A DNA stretch of 43,990 nt. It comes from Acidobacteriota bacterium (lineage in GTDB: Bacteria > Acidobacteriota > Blastocatellia > Pyrinomonadales > Pyrinomonadaceae). This document shows, one piece after another, positions 1 to 14,000 of the stretch; the stretch's first letter is position 1, and every line of letters starts with the position of its first letter. Where the stretch lies: positions 1 to 43,990 of the forward strand of contig JAFAVK010000121.1 of the NCBI GenBank assembly GCA_019242475.1, read 5' to 3'. Both the position numbers and the translations under genes were made by a program. The notes below the pieces were generated by a model. That model was not told the DNA's origin. It did not search any database and worked only from the letters and a program-made list of their open reading frames with translations.

Positions 1-1973
1 CCGTCAACCGCACCTACACCCTCGTCGGCAAGAACCATTCGACCGAGGCCAGCGCCAACTACATCTACGGCAACTTCGCCCTCCAGCTCCTGCCCTCCGG
101 GGCCATGCGCGCACTGCTCTTCGACACGGCGAACATCCGCTGGCAGGTGGACGTGCCGAAGGCTTACTCGCCGGCCGCGGGCCAGTGGCTCGTGTCGGCC
201 GACGACGACAGGTGGCACCTGCTTTCGATGGTCGTGAACCGCGAGCAGGGGCGCCTCTCGCTCTACGTGGACGGCATCGAGCGCGGGTCGGCCGCGATGC
301 CGGCCGGGTTCGGCTCGATGATCAGCGGCTACCCGCTGCGGGCCGGCACCATCGACGACTCCGGCCCGCTGTCCGACGGCCCGCGCGTCACCGAGTTCAC
401 AGGCGCCCTCGACGAGATTCGCCTCGTCAGGTACGCGCGGACGGCGGCCGAAATCCACGACACGTGGTTCGGTGTCGAGACGGCCGGCGGCGGCGGCATG
501 TCCGCGCTCGCCGAGAAGGCGTTTGCGGCCGCGGCGCAGAAGTCGGCCCGCGAGGGCATGACGGTCGAGTCGCTGACGCCGTCTCTCGTCGGGCGCGACT
601 CGGCTTCGGGCAAGCCGCTCGTCACGCCCGTCACGCTGACGGGCCGCGGGCTCGAAGGCGTGCAGGCGCAGGTGCTCAGGGACGGCAAGCCGGCGGGCGT
701 GAACGCGCAGGTCGAGTCGAGCGCCGACGGCGAGGCGCGTCTGAGCGTCTCGGTCGAGCCCTCGGCCCCGCTCGGCCCGGCCGTGCTCGTACTGTCGAAG
801 CCGGGGCAGCCCGACCGCTGGGTCGAGCTGCGCGTCGCCGAGCAGAGCGAGTTCGCGGTCGAGCCGGACACGCTCCTGCTCTGGCACATGGACGAGCCCG
901 AGGCGGGCGCCGCGCGCCTCGCGGACGCCGGCCCGCGCTCGGTCGAGGCCACAGCCGGCGCCTCTTCGGTCGCGCTGCCGGGGCGCTTCGGCGGCGCGCG
1001 CGCGCGGGCGCAGGCCGCCACGGGCGGCGACATCCGCTCGCTGCCCTTCGGCAGGCAGAGCTTCACCGTCGAGGCGTGGATGAAGGCCGGGCAGACGGGC
1101 CGCGACTACGTCCTCGTCGGCAAGGGCAGCAACCCCGGCACGGCCGACGACTGGGCGCTGAAGCTGCTCGCCTCGGGCGAGCTGCGCGCTCAACTCTTCG
1201 ACACGGACGGCCGCCAGTGGGCGGTCGAGAGGCAGGCCGACCTGCCGGCCCTGTCCGACGAACGCTGGCATTCGGTGGCGCTGGTCGTGGATCGCGAGGC
1301 GGGCCGCCTCACGCTCTACGTGGACGGCGCGGCGTGCGCCACCTCCGAGCCGCCCGCCGACTTCGGCGAGGTGCGCAGCCTCGGGCACATGCTCCAGGCC
1401 GGGCACGCCGACGCCGAGGCCGCGGGCGCCGCCGGGGCGGAAGAGTTCCCCGGCGCGCTCGACGAACTCCGCATCTCCTCGACGGCGCACTCGCCCGAGA
1501 AGGTGGCCGCCGACTTCTTCGGACACGACGCGCCCGAGATCACCTTCGCCCGCCCGGCGAACGTGCCGCGCGGGGCCGAGCGGTTCGCCGTCACACTCTT
1601 CGGCTACGGCCTCGCGGGCGCGACGGTCGGCGCCCTGCCCGAAGGGGTGCGGGCGGAGGTCGTCTCGTCCACGCGCACGCGCGTCGAGCTGCTCTTGAGC
1701 GTGCCCGCCTCGGCGCCGCCCGGCCCGTTTCAACTCGGCCTGTCCGACCCGCTCGCGCGCAGCGCCTCCGTCGAGATGAGCGTCTCGGAGGCGGCGGGCG
1801 CCAGGGGCGGGCGGCAGAAGAACGCGCCGGCCACCGTGGCGGCCGCCGCCCCGCCCGAGCCGGCCGCGCGCAGCCTCCACGAGGATCGCCCGCCCCGGCA
1901 CCCCGCGCCCCCGGAGCCGCCGGCACCCAACTCCGCCGACTACTCCCGCGGCGGCCGAGGCTGGCGGCGCTGA
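1..1973 (+). CDS. LamG-domain secreted/surface protein, 5' end outside window
   Basis: The reading frame is open from base 3, and the codons before the first ATG at 105 read as protein that matches the second repeat (YTLVGK near 15-35 against DYVLVGK near 1100), so the start lies upstream of the window. Two concanavalin A/LamG-like modules are visible: one ends near 460 (ALDEIRLVRYAR) and the second spans about 880-1530 (FTVEAWMK, SLYVDG/TLYVDG, ALDELRIS). Each is followed by an Ig/IPT-like beta segment (about 560-830 and 1535-1780). The tail from about 1800 is rich in Pro, Ala and Arg and looks disordered. LamG modules usually bind glycans or proteins outside the cell. The gene lies 70 bp upstream of the RHS gene on the same strand and is probably its operon partner, perhaps an accessory surface protein. 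That role is inference. Confidence 0.85.
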   Translation, partial: VNRTYTLVGKNHSTEASANYIYGNFALQLLPSGAMRALLFDTANIRWQVDVPKAYSPAAGQWLVSADDDRWHLLSMVVNREQGRLSLYVDGIERGSAAMPAGFGSMISGYPLRAGTIDDSGPLSDGPRVTEFTGALDEIRLVRYARTAAEIHDTWFGVETAGGGGMSALAEKAFAAAAQKSAREGMTVESLTPSLVGRDSASGKPLVTPVTLTGRGLEGVQAQVLRDGKPAGVNAQVESSADGEARLSVSVEPSAPLGPAVLVLSKPGQPDRWVELRVAEQSEFAVEPDTLLLWHMDEPEAGAARLADAGPRSVEATAGASSVALPGRFGGARARAQAATGGDIRSLPFGRQSFTVEAWMKAGQTGRDYVLVGKGSNPGTADDWALKLLASGELRAQLFDTDGRQWAVERQADLPALSDERWHSVALVVDREAGRLTLYVDGAACATSEPPADFGEVRSLGHMLQAGHADAEAAGAAGAEEFPGALDELRISSTAHSPEKVAADFFGHDAPEITFARPANVPRGAERFAVTLFGYGLAGATVGALPEGVRAEVVSSTRTRVELLLSVPASAPPGPFQLGLSDPLARSASVEMSVSEAAGARGGRQKNAPATVAAAAPPEPAARSLHEDRPPRHPAPPEPPAPNSADYSRGGRGWRR

Positions 1974-2043
1974 CTGGAAGAACGCGTGGACGCCCGCACG
2001 CAGGGCGTTTGACAGAACCCAAGACCCCTTCAGAAGAACAGCC

Positions 2044-5000
2044 ATGAGACCAGCAGAAAGCAACCGCCTCACCACGGCAGACACTTCCCTCCCGGGCCGG
2101 GCAAGCGCGACGGCGCGACGCGCGACGCACAGGCACGTATCACTCGGCGCGCGGCGCGCGGGCAGGTTCGGCGGCGCGCGCGAGCTGGTCGTCTGGCTGT
2201 TGATCTTCTTGATGCTCGGCCAGTCGAACCTCGCGCTCGCGGCCGAGGCCGGGAGGCAGGCCGGCACGCTCCGCCCCGTCGGCGCCGCGCTCGGGCTCGA
2301 CGCCGCGGCCGAAAGCGCGTCCGGCGTCTTCGGCTACCTCTCGTCGCTCTTCGGCGGCGAGCCCGCGCCGACGCCCGCCCCCGCCATCACGGACGCGGCC
2401 GTCTCGCGTAACCACCCCTCCCTCAACAGCGGCCGCATCGAGGGCAGCCTCCGCGTCTTCAAGGGCGAGACCTTCGGCATCAACACGCCGTTTCAGCTGA
2501 CCGGCGACCTCTACACGGTCGGCACGCCCAACCTCGTCGTCAACAGCGGCGCCTCCTACGGCGGCCTCGTGGACGACGGCGGCGCCTCGACGCCCACGGG
2601 CTACCCCGTCACGCTCAACAGCAACGTCGTGCTGCCCGGCAAGATTCACAAGCGCGCCGACGCGCTCACGCTCCCGACGATTCCGACCTCCGTGCCCGCG
2701 CCCACGGCCACGCGCACCGTCAACGTCAACTCGGCGGCCGACGTGTCCCAGATCGGCAACTGGGCCACCGTGCGTGACCTCAACGTCACGCCCGCCGGGC
2801 TCGTCATCGACGTGCCGCCGGGCAACTACGGCACCTTCTCGGTCAACAACAACAGCCGCCTCCGCTTCAGCGCCGGCACCTACAACTTCTCCGGCACCGT
2901 CAACCTCAACGCGGGCTCGACGGTCGAGACGAAGGGGCAAATCACCGTCAACATCGGCGGGGCCTTCAACCTCAACAGCGGCTTCTTCGTGCTCGGCGCG
3001 AGCACGCTGCCCGGCGACGTTATCTACAACGTCGTCAGCACCTCCTGCACGCTCAACAACACGAGCACGCTGACGGGCCTGCTGCGCGCGCCCAACGCCA
3101 ACGTCAACTTCAACGGCACGCCCGTCCTGACCGGCCAGGTCATCGCCGGCTGGCTCAACATGAACGGCGGCAAGATCGTCGGCAACACCTCGTTCACGCC
3201 GCCGCCCGACACGCAGAAGCCGACCGTCGCCATCGCCTCGCCCGCCGACGGCTTCACGACCTACAACGCGACGCTGACCGTCTCGGGCACGGCCTCCGAC
3301 CCGGGCCAGTACCAGGCGGGCGTCGCCTCCGTCACCGTCAACAACCAGCCCGCGACCTTCGACCCGGCCGCGGGCACCTGGACTGTCAACGGCCTCGCGC
3401 TCGCGCTCGGCGCGAACACCATCACGGCGAGGGCGACCGACGGCGCCGGCAACTTCCAGCAGGCCGTCATCAACGTGACGCGCCAGACGCCGCCGCAGGA
3501 CACGGTGCCCCCGACCGTCGGCGTCTCGACGCCCGCCGAGGGCGCGACCGTCGAGACCGACACCGTCAACGTCGGCGGCACGGTCTCGGACGCGGGCAAC
3601 CCCGTCTCGGGCGTCGCGCAAGTTACGGTCAACGGCACGGCCGCCGTGCTCAACGCGCAGGCCGGCACATGGTCGCTCGCCAGCTTCCCGCTCGCCGAAG
3701 GGCCGAACACGCTCGTCGTGCGCGCCACGGACGCTGCGGGCAACGTCTCGCAGAACGTCTCCGTCCACGTCACGCGCGTTGACCCGACCGACAGGCAGAA
3801 CCCGGTCGTCAACATCGACGCGCCCGCCAACAACTCGACGACCTACGAGTCCGAGATTAGCGTCTCGGGCACGGCCACCGACGACGGCCAGTACCAGACC
3901 GGCATCCGTCAGGTGAAGGTCAACGACGTGACGGCCTCTTACGACCCCGCGACCAAACGCTGGAACGCGCACGTCCCCGTCGAGATGGGCACGCACCCGA
4001 TCACGGCCGTCGCCCTGGACGGCGCTAACAACCAGGGCACGGCGCAGATCAACGTCACGCGGCAGGAGCCGCCCGACACCGCGCCGCCGACCCTCGCCGT
4101 CTCCGATCCGGCCGACGGCCTGACCACCGACGCCACTTCGTTGACGGTCGCGGGCACCGTCTCCGACATCGGCCCGAACCACTCGGGCGTTGACTACGTG
4201 AAGGTCAACGGCACGCCCGCCGCCATCGACCCGCAGGCCGGCACCTGGTCGCTCGCCAACTTCCCGCTCGCGCTCGGCACGAACCACATCACGGTGTTGG
4301 CGTCCGACCACGCCGGCAACACCAAAGAGATCACGCGGACGGTGACGCGCGTGTACCCGCCCGACACGGCGCCGCCCGTCATCGTCATCGCGTCGCCGGC
4401 CGAAGGCGTGACGGTCGAGACCGGGACGGTCACCGTCACGGGCACCGCGACCGACGAAGGCGACAACGCCGCGGGCGTCAGCTTCGTCAAGGTCAACGGC
4501 GTCGATGCGACCTACGACCCGGCGACGAAGATTTGGCGCGCGGACGGCGTTGCGCTCACCGAAGGGCCGAACAAGATCAACGTCGTCGCGACGGACGCCG
4601 CGCCCACGGCCAACAGCAGCCAGGCGCACGTCAACGTCACGCTCCACACGCCCGACCGCGACGCGCCCGTCGTCAACATCACCTCGCCGCTCGGCTCGCC
4701 CGCGACCTACGACACGACCGTCAACGTCTCGGGCACGGCCACCGACGACGGCCTCAACGCGACCGGCGTCCGCCGCGTCACCGTCGGCAGCCGCGAGGCC
4801 GCCTACGACCCCGCGACCAAGCACTGGTCTGTCTCGAACTTCGAGCTGGCGCTCGGCGAGAACGTCATCCCGGTCGTGGCGTTTGACGGCGCCAGCCCGG
4901 CGCACGAAGCGCGCGCGGAGCTGCGCGTGACGCGCCTACAGATTCCGGCCCCGTCACTGATGGTCAGCAACCCGCAGAACGGCGGCGTCTACACGGCCGC

Positions 5001-8000
5001 GACGATGACCGTTGCCGGCACCGTCAGCTCGGTCGGCCCCGGCCCCCTGACCGTGACGGTCAACGGCGCGCCGGCCAACGTCAGCGGCAACTCCTTCACG
5101 AAGACCGTCACGCTCGTTGACGGCGCGAACACCATCAACGTCGTCGCGCGCGACCCGCAGGGCCAGGAGACGCAGTCGTCCGTCACCGTCCTGCGCGACC
5201 AGACGGCCCCGGCCGTCTCGTTCGTCAACGTGCCGGGTGTCGTGCAGCCCGGCGGCTCGTACCGGATTCAGGTGGACGCGACCGACAACGTCGGCGTCGC
5301 CGAGGTCGAGTTCCGCGTCGGCGGCGAGCAGGTCGGCGCCGACACCGCGGCGCCCTACGAGTTCACGTTCAACGTCCCGTCTACCCTGGCGGCCGGCCAG
5401 CTCATCACGCTCACGGCCGTCGCGCGCGACCTCGGCGGCGCGACCTCGGTCGCCACGGCGCAGACGCGCACGACCGGGCCGGGCGGCCTCTCCGGCTACG
5501 TCTTCGACGACGCGACCGGCTACGTCATCAACGGCGCGCTGGCCTCGCTCGACGGCGGGACGACCAGCGCGAACAGCGACGAGGAGGGCGCATACAGCCT
5601 CGTCTCTTCAACTCCCACGGGAGTGGTGCGACTGTCGAAGGCGGGCTTCACGCCGGTCGAGCGGCTCTACACGGTCTCGCCGGGCGAAGGCACCGCGCTC
5701 TTCGACGCGCGCCTGACGCCGCTCGATTCGCACGCCAACCCGCTCACGCCCGCGGGCGGCGCGGCCGACGGCGACGGCGGCCGCCTGCGCGTCACCTTCA
5801 ACTCGGGCGCGCTCCCCGCGGACGCGGACGTGCGCGTCACTTCCGTCTCGCCGCAGGGGCTTGAGAACCTTCTGCCCTACGGCTGGTCGCCCGTGCCGGG
5901 CGCGGTCGTTGACGTGCGCGCCGCCGGCGTGCAGTCCTTCAACGCGCCCGCGCGGCTGCGCGTCTCGCAGACCACCTTCCCGACCGAGGGCCGCGCGCTC
6001 GTGCTCGCCTACTACGACGAGCAGACGCACGGCTGGACGGTCGTCGCCGCGGGTCTTCAGGCCGCGGCCGACGGCTCGCTCGAAGCAGACCTCGCGCGAC
6101 CCGGTCAGTACGCCTTCCTCGTCGCCGACGTGGGCGCGACGGCGCCGGCCGCGCCGACGGCGGGCGCGGCCCTGACCGCGTCCCGCTCGGCCGACCCCTC
6201 CGCGCTCGACGCGGCGAAGGCCACGGCCGTCTCGCTGCCGCGCAGCGCCGCCTACTCTTCGGAAGCACGCTCGACCATCTCGTTCGTCGCCGACGCGCCC
6301 GCGCAGCTCCCCTCGGGCGTCTCCGTCGAGGCAACGTTTGACGAGACCTACAACTTCCTCGGCGGCAAGGATCAACTCCTCGTGGGACGGCCCGCGCAGG
6401 ACTTCGTGCTCTACTCTTTCCCCGGCGCGACCGCCGAGCGGCCGAACCGCCTCGGCGCCTTCTTCGTCGCCAAGCCGACGCGCACCGAGTTCACCGTCGC
6501 CGAGCTGATTAACGCCAACGTCCACGTCGAGATTCGTTCGGGCCGCGCCTCGCGCACCGGCGCGCTCGTCGGCACGGCCGGGGGCACGGTGACTTCGCCG
6601 GGCGGCGCGCGCCTCGTCGTGCCCGCGAACGCCGTGACCGACCCGCAGCCCGTCTTCTTCGGCGAGGTCGAGCCGCAGCAGGCGAACGTCACGCTGCCCG
6701 AGGGCTACGAGATCGTCGGCGCCTTCGACCTCGACCTCGCGGGCGCGACGCTCGCGCGCGCGGCCTCCATCACCGTCCCCGGCTTCGGCGGCGACCCCGC
6801 CAACATCGTCGTCGCGCGGATGCTCAACGTCGGCGGACTGCGCGCGCCGAAGCTCGTCGCGCGCGCGGCGGTCGTTGACGGCGACCTCGTCTCGACGACG
6901 AACGCGCCCGCGGGCGTCACGCTGCCCGGCATCACGGCCGCCGGCCGCTACCTCTTCATCCGCGTCCCCGCGCCCTTCGGCTACGCGACGGGTCGCGTCA
7001 CCGAGAGCGGCCAGCCCTCGGCGGCCGCGCGCGTGTCGAACGACCGCACGCCCTTCGCAGACCTGACGGGCGCCGACGGCCGCTTCCTTCTCCTGGGCAG
7101 CGCCGCGGCGCCGGGCGCGAACCAGTTGAGCGCCGCCGCGACCGCGACGGACGCGACCGGCAAGGCCACGGCCACGCTCGCGGCGCAGGACGCCGTGGCG
7201 ACCCTCGACATCGCGCTGGCGAGCGTCGCGCTCGCCGTCGAATCCGTGACGCCCGCCGACAGCGCGCAGGGCGTCGTCGCGACGACCGCCGTCACCGTCA
7301 CCTTCAACAAGCCGGTGGCGCCGCAGACCGTCACCGCCTCGAACTTCAAGCTGACGAACGCCGCCGGCAACCCCGTGCTCGGGACTATCACCGTGCTCGC
7401 GGGCGGGCGCGTCGCGGTCTTCACCCCCGCGGCAACGCTCTCCGGCTCGACCGCCTACCGCGTCGCCGTCGGCCAGGGCGTGCGCGACATCTACGGGAAG
7501 CCGCTCGCTGCCGGCTTCAACTCGGCCTTCAACACGTCGGCCATCGTCAAGGTGGACGACCGCCTCAAGCCCGAGAAGATTCGCGTCAACTACCCGGACG
7601 ACGCGGGCGTCTCGCGCGTGCAGATTCCGGCGGCCTCCGTGCCCGAGGGCTCAATCATCATCGCCGTCAACGAGACGAGCGGCGCGACCGTCACGGCCAC
7701 GGCCGGCTCGGGCGGGCTCGAGCTGAACATCTCCGCGCAGGTCGGCGACCAGCTCACGCTCATCATCCGCCAGCCCGACGGCGTCGAGTACCGCGTCTCG
7801 CAGGCGGCCTACCGCCGCGCCGACGGCGTGACCTCGGTCGGCGCCAACGGCGGCACCGTCACGACCGACGACGGCCGCATCCTGCTCGACATCCCGGCCG
7901 GCGCCATCACGGGCCAGGCCGACCTCCAACTCGCGGCCAAGACCGAGGCGCAGCTCACGACCCCGCGCACGGGCGAGATGAACCCGGCCGACGTGCCCTT

Positions 8001-11000
8001 CGGCGCGGCCGTCGAGATCAAGGCGTCGGGCGAGTTCAGGAACGAGAAGGAGATGCACGTCGAGGTCGCCGTCCCCCCCGGCACGAACGTGCAGGAGGGC
8101 CAGCGCGTCGCCGTCATGAAGCCCTCGAAGATGGACTGGCAGGGGCAGGAGGTTGACGTGTGGGAGACCGTCACCTCGGGCAAGGTCGAGGGCGGGAAGT
8201 TCAAGACGACCTCGCCGCCCTTCCCCGGCGTCGTGATGTCGGCGGGGGTCTCTTCGAACGGCACCATCGCCGGCACACAGCAGTTGGAGCTGGTCTTCTT
8301 CGTCCCCATCAAGCTGCGCGCCATCAGCGGCACCGTCAAGCAGCAGGTCGCGGGCGAGCCCTCGGTGCCGCTCGAAGGCGTCAACTGCCTGGTCACGACC
8401 GACCCGGCCCATCTCGCGGCGTCGCCGCAGGTCATCGCGCGCACGAACAAGGACGGCGGCTTCTGCCTCTTCTCCTACATCGCCTACAACCCGGCCCTCT
8501 CGGTAGTCGCCATGCACGGCCCGCAGAGCGCGTACGCCGTCGCCAGCCCGCACCTCAACATCAACCCGCTCACCGAGCCGGGCCTCGTCGGCGTCGAGTC
8601 CTTCTACGCGGCGGTCGAGTTCCCGCCCGATGCCGCCGCGCGCCCCGCGGAGCTGCACCTCCTCGCGAGCACGGGCGAGCAGCCGCACGACTCTCTGCGG
8701 GAGCTGGGGCTCGTCTCGGTCGGCAAGCACGTCCAGGTCGTGGCCCTCTACCACCCGGTCGTGGGGGACTTTAAGGGCACGATGCGCGTCAACGGCGCCG
8801 AGGGGCCGCCGCTGACGTGGGCGGCGCCCGAGCTGCTGCCCAAGCCCGAGAATAACCCGAACGCGCCCGACGAGTACGTGCGCCGGGCCGACTTCGACGT
8901 GACCACCGAGGGCAGCTACAGCGTCGAGGTCGAGACCCTGACGGACACGCACCTGCCGGGGACGAAGTCGCGCGCGACGCTCAACTTCATCGCGCTGCGC
9001 AACCCGAACACGCGGCCGCCGCTGCCCGGGCCGCCGAAGGTCATCAGCGTCAGCCCGGCCGACGGCGCCACGCAGGTGGACGCCGGCGCCCCCGTCCACC
9101 TCGAATTCTCCGAGCCGGTCACGAAGCTCAGGGCCGGCGAGTCCGTCTACCTCTACGACCCGGCCACGCAGCGCAGGCTCGCCGGGAGCATCACCTCGGG
9201 CGGCATCCCCGTCGCGCCCGACTCGGCCCCCGTCTCCAGCGTGGACTACCTGCCGGCCGGCGTGGCCGGCGGCACCCGCTACGAGGTCAACGTCACCAAC
9301 GAGGTCGAGGACTCGGACGAGCACCAGCTCGACCAGGACTACACGGGCGACGGCGACGTCAACCGCACGGACTTCAAGAGCAGCTTCAAGACCTTCGACG
9401 GCATTGTGCTGACCGACGCGCCCGTGGCCGACCTCGGCCTCCGCATCGCGGTCGCCGGCCAGTACGCCGCCACCGTCTCGGTCGCCAACAACGCGAACAA
9501 CGTCAACAACTCCTGGCTCAAGCTTTACGACATCTCGAACCCGACGCAGCCCGTGCTCGCCGGCCAGGGGTTCATCCCCTTCCGCGCCATCAACGTGGCG
9601 ATGGTCGAGGTGGACGAGGGCGGCGACACCTTCAAGGTGCCGGGCACCGACACCGAGTACACGCGCCTCGCCTTCGTCACGGGCTCCGGCCTGCCCGACG
9701 GCGAGCGCCCGAACAACCTCTGGATTTTTAACGTTCAAGATCCGAAGAACATCCAGCTCGTCGGCGTCGCCTCGCTCTCGATCCCCGCGCGCGTGACGGC
9801 CGTCCCCGTCTCCGTCACCGTCCACCGCAAGCGCGCTTACGTCGCCAACGTCTCCAGCCAGGGCGTGATGGTCGTTGACATCGAGAAGGCGCTCGGCGAG
9901 TGGGCCAGCGACGTGAAGCGCCCGAACGTCCAGCCCCCGACGGTGCAGGCCGTCGTCCCCAACCGCGGCTACGCCTGGGACGCGGTCGTCCAGATGGCGA
10001 TGTACGGGCCGGCCCCGACCGGCAACCCCTCGCCGACGGCCGCCGTCTCGGTCATCCAGCAGTACGACAGCCCCGTCGCCTACGTCGCCTCGCAGAAGTC
10101 GCAACTCGTCTCCTTCGACCTCAGCCAGAAGTACGACTTCCGAAACGGCTTCAGCGACATCACCCCCAACGACGGCCGCGACGACCGCTACCTCCAAGGC
10201 CCCCCGGGCAAGGAGGTCGTGCCGGCCGCGCCGGTCATCGACGTGCGCGCCGTCTCGGGCGTCATGGTCGGGACGCAGCGCACCGACCTCGCCGTGCTGC
10301 TCGGCAACTCGCGCCTCTGGGTCTTCAACGTCACGAACCCGTCGGCGCCCGTCCAGTACACCTCGAAGTCCTTCGCCGAGCTGGGCGTGGACGCCGGCTT
10401 CGCGCGCCGCCTCGAAGTCGAGGGCACGCTCGCCTACGTCATCTTCGCCGACCGCGTGGCCGTCTTCGACTTCGCCGACCCCGAGCACCTGGCGCACGTC
10501 GCCACGCTCGACGGCGTGGGCGACAACCTGAGCTGGCTGGCCGTCAAGGACGGCTTCATCTACACGATCTCGAACGGGACGGGCGCCCACGACGGCATCA
10601 ACGTCAGCATCGCGCGCCCGGCCTCGCAGGTCGTCGTCTACGGCGCGACGGGCGGCGACCCGGCCAACTTCTGCACGAACCCCGTGGTCATCGACCGCGC
10701 GACGCGCAAGATGTCGCAGCCCGCGGCCGTCTTCTTCCAGGTCTTCGGCCACGACCTGCCGCACGCGGCCAAGGTCGTCTTCCGCAAGACGAAGACCGTC
10801 AACGGGCAGCCGACCGACGAGGTGCTCGCCGCGCTCCCGGCGCAGATCAGCGCGCAGAGCAACGACCGCGTCATCGTCGGCAGCGCCCAGTGGCCGGGCG
10901 CGGAGGTCGTAGACCCGCTGGCGAGCTACACGGCCGAGGTCGTGCTCGACGAGGGCGAGTCGTCCGAGTATCACGCCCGGCGCGAGCCCGTCCCCTTCAG

Positions 11001-14000
11001 CACGCTGATCGCCGAGTACCAGCAGTCGTTCGGCGCCTCGCACGGCACCAAGCCGCTGTACGGCTACATCCTCGGCGCGCCGGCCAACGTCACGCTCACG
11101 GTCGAGGGGGCGAACCGCCTCTTCGACGCGGCCGACCCGCACCCGCGCACCTACGGCCTCAACAGCGACCCGACCTCGGTCGAGCTGCCCGCGGGCACCT
11201 ACCCGTTCACGCTGCGGGCGGCGCTGGTTGGCAACCCGGCCGTCTTCGACGAGGTCTACGGCGAGGTCACGGTCTCGGACGGCGGCGACGAGGACGTGCG
11301 CCTGCCGGGCAGCACCGTCGTCAACGGCGTCGAGCTGTCGCGCGGCAACCTCGGCCTCAGCGCCACGGACATCTCCGTCACGGGGCGCGGCCTCCCGCTC
11401 AGCTTCACGCGCTCCTACAACACGGGCTCGGCCGGCGAGTTCGGCCCGCTCGGCTACGGCTGGCGCGACAACTACCAGGTGACGCTCGTGCGCCAACCCG
11501 GCGCGGACGGCGTCGAGTACACCATGCACGGCGGCGACGGCGGCGGCTTCCGCTTCAAGGAGAAGGACGCGACGGCGGGCGAGATGCAGGCCCAAGACCC
11601 GCAGCAGGGGACGCTGGCCAAGAACTCGGACGGCAGCTTCGACTTCTACACCAGGGCGCGGACGCGCTACCACTTCCCCGGCGCCTTCGACCAGGACAGC
11701 ACCAACTTCTTCAACCGCGCCTACATGGGCAACCTCGAATACATCGAGGACCCGAACGGCAACCGGCTCACGCTCGCCTTCGACGGCGAGGGGCGTCTCG
11801 CGCGGGTCACCGACTCGTCCGGCCGCGCGCTGACGTTCACCTACGAGCAGGCCGAGACGCCCTTCGTCGGCCTCGTCCCGACGGGACTGGCGGGCGACAT
11901 CGCCTGCACGAACAAGAAGCAGTTCGGCATCGTCCGCAACCGCTTCACGCACGCCGACGTGGGCAAGGCGTGGCGCCTCACGAAGGTCGAGGGGCCGGGC
12001 GGCCTCTCCATCGCCTACGAGTATGACGCCGACGGCAACCTCGCCGCGGCCACGCGCTCGGGCGAGGACAAGATCAGCGTCGCGGCGGCCGACAGCACCT
12101 GGCGCTACGCCTACGGCCCGCAGGCCCCGGCCGGCGCGCACGCCAGCGTCACGCACCTCCTCAAGTCGGCCTCCGGCCCGGACGACAGCAACGGGTCGCA
12201 CACCACCACCTACGAGTACGACTTCGCGCACTTCCGCAACCCGGTCAAGGCCATCCACTCGCCGGAGTCGGTCAACAACCTCTTCGCCTACGTGCTCGAC
12301 GCGCAGAACCGCGTCACGCAGGCGACCGTCACCGACGCGCGCTCGAACGACACCGTCTACACCTTCGACGAGCACGGCTACGTCACGCGCATCCTCGCGC
12401 CGCGCGGCGCCGAGACGCTGATGGGCTGGAACAGCAAGGGGCAGAAGGAGTACGAGCGCGACCCCGAGGGGCGCGTGACGCGCACCCGCTACGAGCGCAA
12501 CAACCCCGTCTCGCAGACCGTGACGGGCGGCGGCGTGACCGTCGAGACTTCGACCGTCTACGACTCGAAGTTCAACAAGCCGACCTCGGTCACCGACGGC
12601 AACGGCAACACCACGACCTACTCGCTCGACACGCGCGGCAACGTGACCCGCGTCGGCCTGCCGACCGGGCGCGCCCGCACGCTGGAGTACGCCTCGAACG
12701 GCGACCTCCGCCGCGCGGTTGACGAGCACGGGCTCGCGACCAACTACACCTACGACGCGTACGGCAACCCGCAGACGGTCGTGCGCGAGGCGAGCCAGGG
12801 GACGTTCGTCACGACGACGAACCACTTCGACGAGCGCTCGCGCCTGACCTCCTCGGAGAGCACGCTCGGGCCGACGACCGCCAACACCTACGACGCGCTC
12901 GACCGCGTGACCAGCTCGGAGATGAGCGACCCGGCGAACTTCCACGAGTCGGTCACGCAGACCTACACCTACTCGGCCGGCGGGCGCGTCCTCACCGGGG
13001 CGCGCTCGGGCGGCGGGCAGCAGCTCTCGACCGCCTACGCCTACGACAACCTCGACCGCGTCAAGCGGCGCACCGAGACCGTGAGCGGCGCCGGCCAGTT
13101 CACCCTCGAATACGCCTACGACAACAACTCGAACCTGCTGACCGAGACCGACCGCCGCGGCGTCACCAACACCTACGTCTACGACGAGCTGAACTTCCGC
13201 ACGAAGACGACCGTGACGGGGCCGTTCGGCGCGCCCGCCACGGTCGAGGAAGTGACCGACATGGACAAGGTCGGCCACCCGCGCGCCGTCGTCAACCTCT
13301 ACGGCAAGACGACCGCGTACGAGTACGACGGGCTGCACCGGCTGCGGAAGAAGACGCTGCCCGGCAACTACACCGAGAAATTCGACTACGACGCCGACGG
13401 CAACGTCACCTCCTCGACCGACCGCAACGACCGCCAGACGAAGACGAGTTACGACCCGCTCGACCGGCCCTCCGAGCGGCGCGACCCGGCCGGCCACGTC
13501 GTCGATTGGACGTACGACGACGCGACGCTCACCGTCAAGACCCAGTCCTTCCCGCAGGGGCTCTCGACGACGCGGCAGACCGACGCGCTCGGCCGCCCCG
13601 TGCTCGAAGAGTACAAGTTCGAGGGCACCGACTACCGGACGACCTACGCCTACGACGGGCGCACCGTGCGGATGACCGACCCGCGCAACACCGCCGTCGC
13701 GAAGACGCTCTCGGCCTTCGGCGACGAGGGCTCGGTGACGGTCGAGGGCGCGGCGCCCGCCTACTCGACCGAGACGCGCTACGCCGCCTTCGGCGCGCCG
13801 AAGTCCGTCCGCGACCCGCTCCAGCGCACGACCACCTACACGTCCGACGGCTTCGGGCGCGTCACGGCCGTCCAGCTCCCGGGCGGCTTCGGCGAAGCCT
13901 ACACCTACGACGGCGAAGGCAACGTGCTCTCGCACACCGACCGGCGCGGCGCCGTCACCGAGACGACCTACGACAACCTCGGCCGGCGGCTCGTGACGAA

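Noticed and set aside
185..2047. 620-codon Arg-rich frame overlapping the LamG gene
   Set aside because: The frame used for the LamG protein has two recognisable repeats; the overlapping frame is almost only Arg, Gly and Ala.
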